Notes: a model not told the origin generated them from the letters alone. A stretch of DNA of 64,000 nucleotides from Dentipellis sp. KUC8613 (GCA_002286715.1 NSJX01000075.1:1-64000); one strand, 5' to 3'. Numbered from the stretch's first letter, positions 34,395-47,500 are shown. A program made the numbers and translations.

Positions 34395-35842
34395 CTAGAC
34401 TCCAGCGTCGTCGCCATCACTGTCGGGTAATAGAACGGGGGGGATGAGTAGCGACTGAGGTGCTATGCTGTGGACGATGGTACTGAGCCGCGATAGCACT
34501 TCACGTGCAGTGGGGCGATCTGCGTCTTCTCCGTGCCACATACTTGCTATTATCTCGTCAATAGGCGCGATAGTTGTCTAGGTATGATAAGCATCCATTA
34601 CACACATTATCTACAAGCAGTACTTACTTCAAATACAAGGCTGACGCCGAGCTGCCAAACGTCGAGCTTGAATGGATCGTAGGGCTCTTCCTTTAGGATT
34701 TCGGGTGTCATGGGCCTAGTGTATGTATCTGGATTTCCCATCGGACAACCTATGCAAGTACATTCAGAGGGATCGGTGTCGGGCTCAAACATTACCGCCG
34801 TCTCGAAATCGTTCATGTACACTCGTGGACGAGTTGTTGGCACCGTCATTGTTCGCAGAGACTCCGGCTGCCACTCAACGAGGAAGTTATCTGAAAATGC
34901 ATCCTGGAAGTGGAACGTAAGATACAAAATGCGAATAAAAGGGACTTCACTACTAACGCGATGCGCGATCTTGAGGTCATGGATGAAAGCCAGCCCCTGT
35001 TGATCAAATGAGAGCTGATATACACAGAAGATATCAGTCGTTCTTACCTCAAGTGCTTGCATTATCATATCCAATAAATCACCAACGGACGACTTTGCCC
35101 ACAACCCTGAGTAAGAGCAGCGCATGCTCTCGCCACCGACCAAAGGGAAAACGCAAAATGTCACAGGATCGAAACGAATTTCAGTAAGCATCGGAAGAAC
35201 GTGGTTGTGAGTAAGAAGAGCCAATGGCTCCGTCGCAATCTTTCGCAGGATGTTCAGGTGCGTATGACCTGTCTCCCTAAGGACGACGATGCGCACGATG
35301 CCATCCTGCCCATTTTGTAGGGTGGCAGGTCGCTTGAGATCGTTCTATGCGTGGTGTTTAGCTGCAAATCGGATGATAAAGCTGGTATAGCGCACTGAAT
35401 ATTCAAATAGTGTAAGCTGCCTCCCTGACCCCGGGGCGAAGTCGTCAAGCCCTCGAGACGGCGTGACGTATGCGTATCCATTGGGCCGTATATAAGGGCT
35501 AGGTTTCCTTTTGAGAAATGAGGAGCCGCTGTGCGGCCACAACATGACGCCTGCGTCCTGGAGAACACCGCGAAATTCACTCCAAACACCTGTGTCATCG
35601 CCCATGAGCATGTTCTTTCTCCACTCTGTAAGCGTGAGAGGTATCTAGAGAATACAGATCAGTACTGTCAAGGAGCAATATTTGCGTGTACCAGATGCTA
35701 CCTTCTCAGGCGATGGAATATGTTTCTTCTTGGATGTAGTGTCTGCGACAGTACCGAGAACAAAGCGTTGCCTATATGCCAATCCACTCGCAACCGCGAT
35801 GACGGCGACGATCGCTGATATATAGAGTTTCTGCGACGACAT
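34395..35842 (-). CDS. atypical protein kinase-like protein with N-terminal membrane helix (copy K5, intact)
   Basis: The first exon encodes MSSQKLYISAIVAVIAVASG, a hydrophobic segment, followed by LAYRQRFVLGTVADTTSKKK. An intron then leads to IPLTLTEWRKNMLMGDDTG and the same domain as K4: PNGYAYVTPSRGLDD, ILRKIATEPLALLTHNHVLP, GLAFIHDLKIAHR, DAFSDNFLVEWQPESL, VYMNDFETAVMFEPD, YDPFKLDVWQLGVSLVFE. The tail ends LIPPVLLPDSDGDDAGV with the stop at 34395. The catalytic HRD and Asn are present and DFE replaces DFG. Compared with K4 and K8, the first exon is longer and adds a likely membrane anchor, so this copy may sit at a membrane. All introns found are GT-AG. Substrate and activity are unknown. 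Confidence 0.8.
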
Positions 35843-35968
35843 TGCCTCTTCAGCTGGGACAAGTCGCCGAGCGCGTCCGTCGAATGTGTGGCCCACTGTA
35901 TGGTCGTTAGAGTGAGAGGGCTGAATTTGAAAGCGAGGCCACTCAAACTCGAACAAACTACTACAGAT

Positions 35969-35974
35969 CACGTG
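35969..35974. promoter_or_regulatory. CACGTG box upstream of kinase copy K5
   Basis: CACGTG lies 127 bp upstream of the K5 start codon in the sequence ACAGATCACGTGTACAAC, matching TGGATCACGTGTACGAC upstream of K4. Confidence 0.5.
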
Positions 35975-36162
35975 TACAACCGCCTAATCTGCGCCAAGAG
36001 GCCGAGTAGCTCGATCTCGATTGGCTTTGGACCTTCATGCAACTCATGGATTGTACTCTTCGTCAGAACCGAAGCGAGAGGTTGTATGCGAACCGACCAT
36101 AGCATTGAAATACGCCAACAATTCGTAAATATAATCATTTTAAAAAAAAATCAAAAGGGACC

Positions 36163-37524
36163 TCAAGTCGTAACCTCTACAGGCAACGAGACCAAAGGTA
36201 TTAACAACGATTGGGGCGACATGCTATTCACCACAGAACGAAGCCGAGACAGGACGTCATCTGATGCGGGCCGCTGAAGGGCATCTCGGATTCTCATAGT
36301 TTGAAGGATCTTGTCGATTTCGGGGATATTTGTCTGTGTTGAAATAGATTAATTACTACCACAATTACTACTGCCTGTCTTGAGTTCACAATCCTCACGT
36401 CAAAGGTAAGACAGATGGATAATTGCCATACATCCAGCTTGAATGGATCGTACGGCTGTCCGCTCATCATCTCTTGTGTGAGAGGCCGCGTATACGTCTC
36501 CTTATCTCCGGTTGGAAAGCCTAGACAGGTCCGATGCGAGGGATCAGAGTCTGGCTCAAATGACACGGCTGTCTCGAAGTCAATGAGGAAGACCCTCGGC
36601 CGCGTCGTAGGCACCTTCATTGTGTAAAGCGACTCTGGTTGCCATTGGACAAGAAAATTGTCTGGAAATGCATCCTGGAGGGGGCCGTTAGAACACGTAG
36701 CCTGCATTGAATAAGACCACAGACGCGATGCGCAATATTCAGGTCGTGAATGAATACGAGTCCCTAAGAGTGTATTGAGGATTCACTCATGCAAGACAGT
36801 CATCTGCCTCACCTCCAATGCCTGGATCAACATGTCCAATATATCTCCAACAGATGACTTCGGCCACTCATCGTAAGCACGGCGAATGGTACCGCCACCG
36901 ACTATGGGGAACACGCAAAATGTTACAGGGTCAGAAGTAATCTCCGCAAGCATTGGAAGCATGTGGTTGTTGGTGAGAAGAGCGAGAGGCTCCGTCGCCA
37001 CCTTTCGCAGGATTTCGAGGTGTACTCGACCTTCGTCTCTAAGAGTGACGACACGAATAATGCCATCGTATCCGTTTTGAAGATGAGCGGCACGCTTGCT
37101 TTCGTTCTATACTTCCCGTTATCTAAAAGAACGGTCGAGGTGATATGAAATGACGTACTGTATATTCGAACGTTACAAGTTCCATCGTGCTACCGAAACC
37201 ATCTTTATAATATCCCTCTTTTTCGTCGACTCCTCGATGCGGAGTGACGTATGCATATCCATTGGGCACGAATGATTCAGGGTCCTTCATTTGGAGAGGC
37301 GATATCCCCACAAAGCTGGGATGATGAGGCCATAACGTGACGCCGTTGACTTGCAGGACGTCGCGGAATAGATCCTAAGTATATCGAATGTCCCGGCAAG
37401 TCTTCCAGTCTAATATGGTACGAGGTATCTGGGATAGTGCATTAGCACCATCAACGAAGATGGGACAGAAGCTTACATTTTCGGTTGAGACTGGTCGATT
37501 CTCCTCCCTTGTGTCCTCACTCAT
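36163..37524 (-). pseudogene. atypical protein kinase-like gene with in-frame stop (copy K6)
   Basis: The gene plan is that of K4: MSEDTREENRPVSTEN, intron, IPRTILDWKTCRDIRYT, then a TAG in frame, then DLFRDVLQVNGVTLWPHHP, PNGYAYVTPHRGVDEKEGY, VATEPLALLTNNHMLPML, GLVFIHDLNIAHR, DAFPDNFLVQWQPESL, VFLIDFETAVSFEPD, YDPFKLDVWQLSICLTFD and a final exon ending LIPLVSLPVEVTT at 36163. Everything except the single TAG near 37375 is open. Because ACTTAG could serve as an alternative intron acceptor, splicing directly onto GATCTATTCC would skip the stop and stay in frame, at the cost of the conserved IPRT segment. It is called a pseudogene with that caveat. Confidence 0.65.
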
Positions 37525-37739
37525 GACGGTGTTCGTAGGTGTGGCCCCGGTTGTAGTCGCCAAGATGTAAGCCTCAGCGGTTATGACGCGACTTGAGATA
37601 GCAATGGGAGGAATGTAAGATATTCAACAACGTATGGGGTCGGGTAGTTCTTGAAGCGTATGACCAAGCGGGGTCGTCGAGTCCACGTTCAAGGAGTTCA
37701 AATTCACCTCGAGGCTCGGCCAATTAGACTCACGAAGGT

Positions 37740-37745
37740 CACGTG
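37740..37745. promoter_or_regulatory. CACGTG box upstream of kinase copy K6
   Basis: CACGTG lies 216 bp upstream of the K6 start codon, near a CCAAT motif at about 37720. Confidence 0.4.
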
Positions 37746-37954
37746 AACGGGCGCCTGATATGCAAGCGGAAGGATTCTGATTCCGATTCTGCGCCGAAGT
37801 CCTGTTTACCAACCCTTTACCGCAACCATCTCCCATAACAAAAGGGAATTGAAGGTATGGGACGGACCGTCGATGTACAACCAAGACAGTACACAAATGA
37901 TGAAGGTAACAATTGAGTTTTGATCGCAGGTTCCGTTGGATGATCATAGCCTTA

Positions 37955-38640
37955 CTAGTAGAAAACAGTGTATCCAGACGACGCTACTGAAATCTGTAAC
38001 ACGCGGACACGTATTTTATGGTGGCCTAGAATGGACAGAATCTTCCGTGAAGAATATATTTGTGACTCGGAGATGCGATCGCCAGTGTGCATGGAGCAGT
38101 GAAACCAATCATCGTCAGTGGCCGGAAACGGGGCTGAAGGAATAAGTAGTGACTGCGGCGTCATGTCATTAACGACACAACTCAGCTGCGACAACGCTTC
38201 GCTTGCGTTAGGACGTTCGTAAGTATCATTTGCTTTGATAGTAGCTAAGTGCGAGATCAATAGTATCTACAAATATGGCTCAACTAGGAAACTCACGTCA
38301 AAGACGAGGCTAACGCTGAAGAGATCGCAGAGCTGTTCATCCAGCATTTTGGATACGACGGGCCTTGAGTCGTTCTGCGGATCACCGAGTGAAATACTTT
38401 TGCAAGTGCACTCTGACATATCGCGGCCTTGGCTCAAACATCACGGCCGTCTCAAAATCGACGAGGTACACTCTTTGACATGCTTCGTCGCATGAAGCAA
38501 TTCCGGCTGCTATTCGACACGCAAATTATCCACGAATGCGTCCAGTAAACTTTGAGGAGATGGGAATTTCCGTATGGAAGGGGCGATGCACGAGGCGGAG
38601 ATCACGATTCTCTTGCAGAGGTAGTGACCTCGCTCTCGGG
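37955..38640 (-). pseudogene. relic of the atypical kinase-like family (copy K7)
   Basis: Pieces of the C-terminal half are recognisable on the minus strand: FETAVMFEPR, then NASEALSQLSCVVNDMTPQS and LLIPSAPFPATDDD, equivalent to the end of K4 (SEALSRLSSVVHNMMPQSLL). Stops and frame changes lie between them, and the catalytic loop is not found intact. Confidence 0.7.
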
Positions 38641-39053
38641 GCGGTACCAACGCACTTGAAGATAGTTTGATGGATCTGGAAGCACAAGTGCGAAGATTAA
38701 TATGTTTGTGAGTCTCGGATTATGGCGAGATTGCCGCAAGTGATTGACTCAATCGGCTTGCAGGAGGCGATACGGAGACGGTGTATGGTCGGATCGGACA
38801 GTGAAGAATCGCGGTTGAGCAACGACCGAGGCCGCTGAGCGGGCGTACCAGGCTTCTTGTATAGGAAGGCCCTCCGCAGCGTCCCCTGCTCGCATGATTG
38901 AGAGGGTTATCGGACAGCGCTTGCCGACGCTCGATGCGCTCGCACAATATATGCACTTCACGACTTCCACAGCCCTTCAATTAAATACGAAATATTGAAA
39001 ACCGACAAACAAACAACCCACAAACCGCATCGTGCGTCCCCGACCCAACCCAC
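38641..39053. other. intergenic stretch
   Basis: No gene or repeat is recognised between the kinase relic and the protease stop codon. Confidence 0.45.
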
Positions 39054-40643
39054 TTAGAACCCATTCGGCACGAATCCCATGCGCGCGTTATCCACATCCC
39101 AGATCGAATAATAATGCTTGAGCAGCGAGCCGCCGATGATGCCGACGCCCTCGTCGAGCGCGTTGATGAGCGTCTGGCACGTGCTCGGGTCCTCCATGAG
39201 CGGGCCGACGTTGAGCTCCTCGGACGGGATGGTGAGGTTGAACGGCGCGCCGGTCGTCGATGGGAACGTGAACGTGATCACGGCGGGGAGCGTGGAGATC
39301 TTGTCGCACGGGAAGCCGAAGGCGCCGAGCGTCCCGAAGGGCTTGATGTCGGGCGAGATGAGCGCGTACATTGCCTGCGGGGCGGGTGCGGTCATGGTCA
39401 CTATTCCGCACAGATGCGCGACAGAGGGCGGGACGGGACGTACGACGGTGAGGTTCGTCGGCATGACGATGTTGCTCGTCCCCGAGTCGAAGACCATCTG
39501 CAGCCCCGCGAACAGGTCCTGCGCGACGGAGCCGTTGTTCACCTGTATATGCGACGTGCCGAGCAACCAGAAGTTCGTCTCGTCCGTCGGCGGGAGGATG
39601 CTCGAGAACACGGGCGTCTTGCCGTGCAGCTTCGTCTCGTCGACGCCGCCGAGCGTCAGCTCCGCGTGCCCGACGGTGTGCGGCGTGAGGAACATCGAGA
39701 AGAGCGCTGTGTACCGCGCGGGGTGAGCTAAGAATGGACGTGCGCGTGCGAGGCGAGGGCGGGGAAGGGCGCACCTGGGAGCCCGGCTTTCCGCATTGCC
39801 GGGAATATGCCGCCCTGGGGCTGGAAGCCCATTCCCACCTGTAGAGTGCGGTATGAATAGCGAAGCGCGGTGGCATGTGCTGTGTACCCACGATTCCGTC
39901 ATAGGGGTCGTTGAACTGGTGGAGCGAGAAGAGGTCAGTCGGGTTTGGGAGGGAGGAGGGAGGGGGACGCACGAAGCCTGCGGTCTGGTTGGTGATGAGG
40001 AAGAACGTGGTGTCGGGGGTGGCGATACCCAGGAGCGTCATGGTGTCATTGACCTCGAGGACCTGGAGCGACTCGAAGTCCTAGAGAACGCGGACATCGA
40101 GGTCAAATGCCGTAAGGGAATCGACTAAGTCAAACTTACACCTGTAAGACAGCGAACAAGTCAGCAACTCGACGAACGACATGACAAAATCACAGCCACG
40201 CACTAGGCTCGACACCACCGCCGGTAGCAAAGTCGATCTCCCCAGTCCTGTTGAGGCTCACGAACGTCGAGCTGGCGGTGAAGTTGAACTGGTGCTGGTT
40301 CACGCACGACGCGCCGCACTGGATGCCAGGGATCTCAGCGTCGAACGAGCCCGTGTCGAACACGACGCCGAACGTCTGCGGGGGCGTGCCGAAGCTGATG
40401 TTCCCGAACCACCTGCAGTGTGCACGCGTCAGTATTTGTTGGGGCGGGGTGTAGGTGGGCAACGCACTGGAGATCGGTCCCGTTGAACTGGTCGAGCAGC
40501 GGCTCGCTCACGGGACGCGCCAGTCCGCGGCGCGGGCGCGGCGTCGAGCCCTTGCGCGCGGTCAGCGTCACGGTCGGCGCCGAGGGCGTCGCGGCCACGA
40601 TGACGGACAGCGAGATGAGCGAGAGCAGGAGGGAGGAGAGCAT
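39054..40643 (-). CDS. secreted pepsin-type aspartic protease (family A1)
   Basis: The N-terminus MLSSLLLSLISLSVIVAATP is a signal peptide followed by a basic propeptide-like region. The first active-site motif is VVFDTGSFDAEIPG, preceded by WFGNISFGTPPQTF. The second is MVFDSGTSNIVMPTN. The family's C-terminal hallmark VGIIGGSLLKHYYSIWDVDN leads to GFVPNGF and the stop. A DGIVG segment corresponds to the usual conserved middle block. Several short introns are inferred, for example after TDLQ. Tandem acidic catalysis by the two aspartates would cleave proteins outside the cell at low pH. The first motif reads DTGSF rather than the commoner DTGSS, a tolerated variation. N-glycosylation sites (NGT, NIS, NFT, NRT) fit a secreted protein. 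Confidence 0.9.
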
Positions 40644-41500
40644 GGGGAGCGAGGGAGCGGGTGGCTACGAGCGCATTAATGGGCGTGGAGCATTATATAC
40701 TGCGTGGCTGGGAGAAGCAGATGCAGAGCATGGTACACGAATGCTGTGTCAAGCGAAGCGAAGCGTCGGCTGAGGACAGCCATGTGCTACCGACGTCTCC
40801 ATGGGGCCGCCGCCCGCAACGCTATTCTTGCCGACAACTTCGACTTTGCAATGTCCGTCCATCACCGACTCGAGGCCGCGGACGATTGATCGAGATGCCG
40901 GCTTCATCGTCAACGGCGTGACCGACGTCTGTGGCGTGGACTATGCATCGGAGGCGATGGGTGGTTTGAAGGAGCGAGTTTGCTGGTATGTAAGCACATT
41001 TTAACACCGCGAGCTAGGATCATCGCGTCGAACTACTGTACTTGAAGAGCGCACTCACCTCGAGCTTTCAGACTGATCACTACTATCACACTACGCACAA
41101 TCACGATTCCTCGGCAATTCGACGTGTCTAGATCTTTGCTGCGTACTTGACCACGAGGCCCGATCTCTACTTGATTCATCGGCGTCGCTTCCAAGAGGCG
41201 ATTCCTTCCGATGGCGAGTCGGCCCCGAGAAGTCTTTTTGACGTCGAACGGCGAGGTGCTGCGCTAGACTGCTGCGGAGGCCATACACTTGTAACTATTC
41301 GGTCCCATGTTCATTCCCAGTCGTGTCTAACCTTCATTGGGTTATCTTCCTTTGGCAACGTGGTGGTCTTTAAAGGCGTTAGCATTGATACCCCACATGC
41401 TCTGACCCTTCTGCCCCTCTTCCCATCTTGCTAGACCGTCCGTTACTGACATTCCACACACAGAACCCTCACAGTACAGAGACTTACGAGGGACGCTGAC
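40644..41500. promoter_or_regulatory. divergent upstream region of protease and sacsin-like gene
   Basis: 857 bp separate the two divergent start codons. Direct AAGCGAAGCG repeats lie near 40750. Nothing else is recognised. Confidence 0.4.
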
Positions 41501-44500
41501 ATGGGCTCAATCGAAGGATTCGGGCAGGAAGTCGATCTGACGGCGACCATACGATCGATCTTATCCGCGTATACTTTCGGTACTGGGCTCTTCAAGGAGC
41601 TACTGCAAAACTCGGATGATGCGAAAGCAACGAAACAGGTGCGTCACCGGAGGGCTTAGTTGAAGCTACACGTAACTCGAATCCCATCCAAGGTAATACT
41701 ACTGGACTGGAGAAGCCATCTGGCCCAATCACTATGCAACCCGATCTTGGCCGATAAGCAAGGGCCCGCCTTGCTAGCATATAACAACGGTATACTCTCT
41801 GATAGCGACTGGAAAGGCATTCGGAAGATCTATGAATCGTCGAAATCGGATCAGTCATCGTCAGTGTCTCATCCTTGTCTTGGGAGGAACTTTGCTGACG
41901 CTACAAAATTCAAAGGAAAATAGGAAAATACGGGCAAGGCTTCCGCTCTTGTTATCATGTAAACCTGTCATCTTCTTCCGCGGCTGTGCGCTCAACTTGT
42001 TCAACCAGGTTACAGACACGCCGCAAATACTGTCAGGCGACCATCTCGTCATTCTCGATCCTCAAAATCAGATTCATCCCGATGGTGGGGTAAGGCTCAA
42101 TATTGCAGATGCCGCCGTCAAGTTTCAGGATCAGTTTTCCGTTTTTGACTGCCTCGTCCCGGAAGACCAACGTGGGCGCTTCTTCAACGGGACTATCTTT
42201 CGGCTCCCTCTGCGCACAACCCGCAGCCGCATCAAAGACCAGACCGTCGATGCGAAACAAATAGAGAACCTCTTGCACGAGTTCATTCGGCAACAGGTAT
42301 CCGAGGTATTGCTCTTCCTGACTCACGTTTCGTGCATCGAAATCCGGGAGATACTGGACGACTCGACTGATCAAGATCGTCTTCTTTCCCGCACGACGAT
42401 CAACAGACCCCTTCCCGATTCTCTCCCTGGGGACGGCGGTCTGATCCTCACGCAGCATATATGCACCGTCGAATTCGAGACCCACATCGGAACTTCTACG
42501 TCGGAGAGCAGCTCGTGGCGAATCATCCATGGAGCACTTCCCGAATCCGACGCTGTACAATTCCTCAATGAACGCTGCCCCGAAGACGACACAGCGCGCA
42601 TCCTGCACGAGCAGAAACTCCGTCCCAAAGCCGCCATCGCATTTCCAGTGGCGCACCCCGCACTCTCCGCACCTGGGTTACTATTTACCTACCTCCCGCT
42701 TCCGCTGAAGACCGGTCTTCCGGCGCATATCCATGCGCTGTTCGCGCTGACGCCGGATCGGCAGCACCTAAGGAACGCGGAGGAGATCGGGCTCGCGGAG
42801 GGATTCGACCGGTTCGTCTGCTTGCCCTGGACAAACCGACGCTGTCAGCTTGAGCTAACTCGCTTGCATCAGCATATCGATCAGCTGGAATTGCTTCCTC
42901 TTCAAGGAGTTGATCCCGAAGATCTGGGCGCACGCTCTCCCTGCGCTCGTCGCGGACGACTCAAAGGATCTGTTCGCCGTGCTGCCCTCCCAGCAGCAGG
43001 AGCATCAGACGGGCGACGCGCTGTACTGGAAGAATCTGCCGCACGACGTCGTGCAGGAGGTTGTTGCGCGCGACTTGCCCGTCTGGCCTGTTATGCGCGC
43101 GGACCCTGGAACTGGAGAACGTCGCGCTTTGGCGTCTGTTCTGCTTGCTTCGAGCCGTGATGACAAAGAGACTCTTCGATCGCTCGTGAAGGCTGGGATC
43201 CTTCTTGTTCAACCTCCAGAGTACGTGCATTCGCTCTTGCGCGAGAAGCCGGGCAAGTGTACTTTTCTGAGTCCCGGCGCAGTGGCCTCGCGCTTGCGGG
43301 TGAGCTCTCATTTTCGTCCTCATGATCATGCAGCCTGATCGCGTGTCAGTCTATTTTGGCGCAGCGCGGAGTCCTCATGGACAGTAAACCAGACCTCGAC
43401 CGCATCCTCGTCTATCTATTGCCAACGTCAGACCTCGACCTCGAGCGCATTGCCGACTTGCCTCTCTTCCGCTCCACCTCCGGCCAGTGCGTGTCGCTGC
43501 GAAGACGACAGGATGCTCCCACAGCAATCTACACGCTGCTCTCTGACGACGAGATCGACCTCTTTGGCGCCAGCGCCAGTGTCTCCCCGCCGTCCATCGC
43601 GCTTTCTCAGATATCAGAGGCGGTGCGAACCGTGCTGGCAGTGCAGGGACCGCTGCGCTTGAGCGTCGACGTGCTAGGCAGCGAGACCGCCCAGCAGTAC
43701 CTGTGCACAGCTCTTCGCATGCGCTTTAACCTTACTCTCGAGAAAATGACTGCCGGGCCAGCGCGCCGCCCTGTTGTCGAATGGCTGATCCGCTTCTGGG
43801 ACTGGCTCTCGTCTTGGGATTCTCGCGGCACGCTTCTCGGTCAGCTGTCGTCGTACCCACTGCTGCCTGCTCGAGGAGACCGACTCGTCTCCCCCGTGCT
43901 TATCTTCGACTCGCATGAGGACCTCGATGCCGATGAGGTCGACGCTCTCTATGCCTTCAGGATCTTCGTAGTGCACCCGGACGTGACGGCTCGCGCACGA
44001 CAGTTTCTGTCCAAGCAGGGGCGACTGAAGTCACTCCAGAACCATGCCGACGTCCTATGCCACCTGTCGGAGCCTGAGCATGGGGTCGAGGAGTCCATTG
44101 CGCGCGCGCTCAGGGATCATCTGTTCAGCTCCCTGCGCCCTGGTCAATTGAGTGGATTCGACCGCACGAAGCTGAAGAATCTGCGTATCTACCCCCTTCT
44201 CACACCAGGGCGCGTGACTGCGGACCGGTCCGTCGGCTCTATTCCACCCAACAGCAATATTATATCCGTGACGGACATGAACTTGCTGCCGACCGTCAGC
44301 GGCGTAACTTTCCTCGACGGCTGCGTGGATGTCTTGCGGGTGCTCAATGGAGGTAGCAGCGCCGCCCACGCCGTTATGGGGGAGTGCGACGTCCTAGCTC
44401 TTGCTGTCGACAATCTTGTTTCTCAATCCACCACCCTGCAGCGCGCCTTCCTCAAGCGCATTGTTCAGAAGCGCGGTTCGCTCCCCTCTGGGGTCTTGCA

Positions 44501-47500
44501 CAAACTCGGGCAGACCGCTTTCGTCCGTGTGTGCGGGGAAGGGGGCAGGAAGGCGCCGTGCGCGGTGCTGGATCCGGACTGTGATGCAGCTGCTCTGTTC
44601 CGAGGCGAGGACCGGTTGCCCTCGCGGGTGGACGACGGCGAACGCGATATAGTCCGGTGCTTACAGTCTCTCAGGCTATTCCGCAGCGATCTCGGTGCGG
44701 ACCTGGTGCAAGATCGAATCTCCAGGATATCCGGACTCTGGAGCTCCGAAGCAGACGCCCTTGCTCGATCGCTTCTCGCCTTGCTCGTCAGACTCAACTA
44801 TGACATGAGGAACGTCAAGATCGAGCGTGATGTGCGTTGGTTACCGACTCCAGGCGGCGTTCGCAGCTGCCGTAAATGCCACCATCCCGACGCCCACCCC
44901 CGTGTGCTCTTCGACCGCGTTCTGCCAGTTCTCGATCTCGACACTCTGCCGCCTTCTTTCAAACTTGCATTCGGCTGGGACGCAGACATTCCTGTGGATG
45001 TCTTGAAACAGCAACTGGTGCAGCTGGCAGTTTCTGGCGTTTCTGAGCTGGCAAAGCAGCTGCGCCCTGTGGTGCGCGAGATGGGCCGACGGGTACGCGA
45101 GCTGCAGGATCCCGATATTGCTGAACTGCGCGGATCACTCGCGGACCGTGCCTGGGTGCCGATTTCACCGTACCAAGGCGTCGTCGCGAGAACGGAGTAT
45201 GCTGTTCTTTCTGAGATTGCTCCAAGCGATCTTCCGTCGTGCTTTTACGCCGTTCCTCAAGAGTTCGTCGAGGAGCCCGGTGTTAGGGAGTTCCTCCAGC
45301 GTATGGGATGCCAAGACAGGTACGTTTGTGGCCGTCGCGCATTTGAATGTGACTTATTTGCTCCCTAAGGCCTTCCTTTCCTACTCTTATGCACGAGCTT
45401 CAAAAATCCTCTTCTGTCGATGTCACCATTTCGATCCTTCGTTCCGTCGCCGAGCTGGAAGTGAAAGACGATCTGAGGCGGCAGATCTTGGTTCCAGATG
45501 CGAATGGCACACGACGGCCCATTGACGCAGTCCTCTTCAATGATCTCGGCGATCGCGCTGATATGGTCACGCTGCCGGACAACCGGTTTCTTGCTCATGG
45601 CCAGCTGGACAGTGGCCTGGCGAAACGCCTGCAGCTCAACTTTTTGGGGCTTTCGGGCATCGAAGTGCCCAGCCACGAAGAGATGAAAGAAGACCTGACG
45701 ACGAGAATTTCCGGCGTCCTGAGTCAATATTCAATCGAACAGTCCTTCGGCGAGTTTGTGAGCAATGCGGCTGATGCTGGGGCGAGCAAGTTTGCCGTGT
45801 GCGTGGATACCAAGGAACATGTTCTAGACGAAGATGCTGGTACCCTGCATCCTGCCGAGTTTCATAAATGTCACTCGTTGGTGTTATATAATGATGCGCA
45901 ATTCAGACCTGAAGACTGGAGCGGGATGCTCCGAGTAGGGCGAGGAGGCAAAGAAGGGCGTACCGATACCATCGGGCAATTTGGGCTGGGGTCGTTGTCG
46001 AATTTTCATTTCACCGAGGTGAGCTCTGATGCACTTTGATCGTGCGCTCGGCTCTGAAATTTCGGACCATGCAGATGCCAATGATTGTCTCCGGCGACAG
46101 TGTTCTCATCTTGGACCCCTCAAAGTCTCGACTTCCTGGCACCGGCCGTGCGACAGTTCGCATGTCTTTGTCTCAGATGAGAAGGTACGCCATGATCGAT
46201 TGGATATTGTTGTTACGCTGTACGGCGACTGATCCTTGTACAAGTCGATATCCCGATCAACTCACAGTACTCGACGGTATGTTCGGCTTCGACCAAAAGT
46301 CCAAATTCTACGCTGGCGTAAGTGATGTTAAACTCTGCAGCTCTGCAATATCTCATTTTTTTAATATCTCCTCGGATCTCTCAGACCATATTCTGGTTCC
46401 CGCTGAGGACTGAAATTCAAGCACGCGACAGCGAAATCTCCAAAAAAGCAATTACACAGAGCATGGTAGCAGATCTCATCAACAACCTGCGCAACGATGC
46501 AGCAGGGATGCTCTTCTTCACTAGACAACTGCGGGCCATCGAGGTCCTCCATCGGGGAGCGGACGGGGTGATCTCGGATCCCGACTGGACATATGAAGTC
46601 ACGGATCGAACCACGATGCCGGTCGCGGCAGGCGAAGAGTGTGAGAAACAAAATTTGCGTATATGCCACCAAGCTCGCGATGCAACAGATGGCGTCGAAA
46701 AATGGCAGATTTTCCAAAGCTCTATGCACCATTCTTCGCTGCCCCCGGAATTCCAGCCGCTCATCAAGGATTACCGTCTACGGGAGCCCATAATGACAAG
46801 CCTCGCGATTGCTCCGGCTTCACATCGTTCAGGGCTTGCGCGCAAATTTTTCTCCTCCGTCGCCCTTCCGCTATCTACACAGCTACCATTCCACATCAAT
46901 GGTTCCTTTATCCTTGCCAGCGACAGACGAAGTATCCGCTTCGATGATGGTGGACTGGGAAGTCTTGAGTCGCGATATAATCACTGGCTTCTGCAATCTC
47001 GGTTCCCTGTTGTCTACGCCTTCGCTTTGGAGCAACTGATGAAGACCGCTCACACCGATTCCAAGCCCTGCAGATGGGAACGCTTCTGGCCTGAGCATTG
47101 CACAGATTCGCTCTCGAGAACTATTCTGAGCGGTTTCTATGACTCGACATTCCTTGGTCAATTGGACCGACGCATCTGCTGCAGTGAATCGCGAGTTCAC
47201 CAAAAACCTCGGGACTGCTTGTTGATTGACGCCGAGGACGATATTGCAAGCGCTCTTCGCTATCTCAGCCCCGAAGTATTAATCACAGGGAAAAAACCTT
47301 CACTCGAGCGCCGGTCCTACAGAACAATCAAACAGGTTCACGCTGAATACGTGAGGGATCTTGTTGAGCGGAAGGCCGACGCCATCAGACAAGGGTTCCG
47401 AGATAAACGCTTGAAAGTGAGGGACCTGAGATGGCTTGCCAACTTCCTGATTAGGGACCAGCCTCCAACAATCCTGGACGGACTTCTTCTCATTCCTCTG

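Noticed and set aside
39088..40041. 317-codon minus-strand frame overlapping the aspartic protease
   Set aside because: It is the shifted frame of the protease exons; the protease frame holds both active-site motifs.
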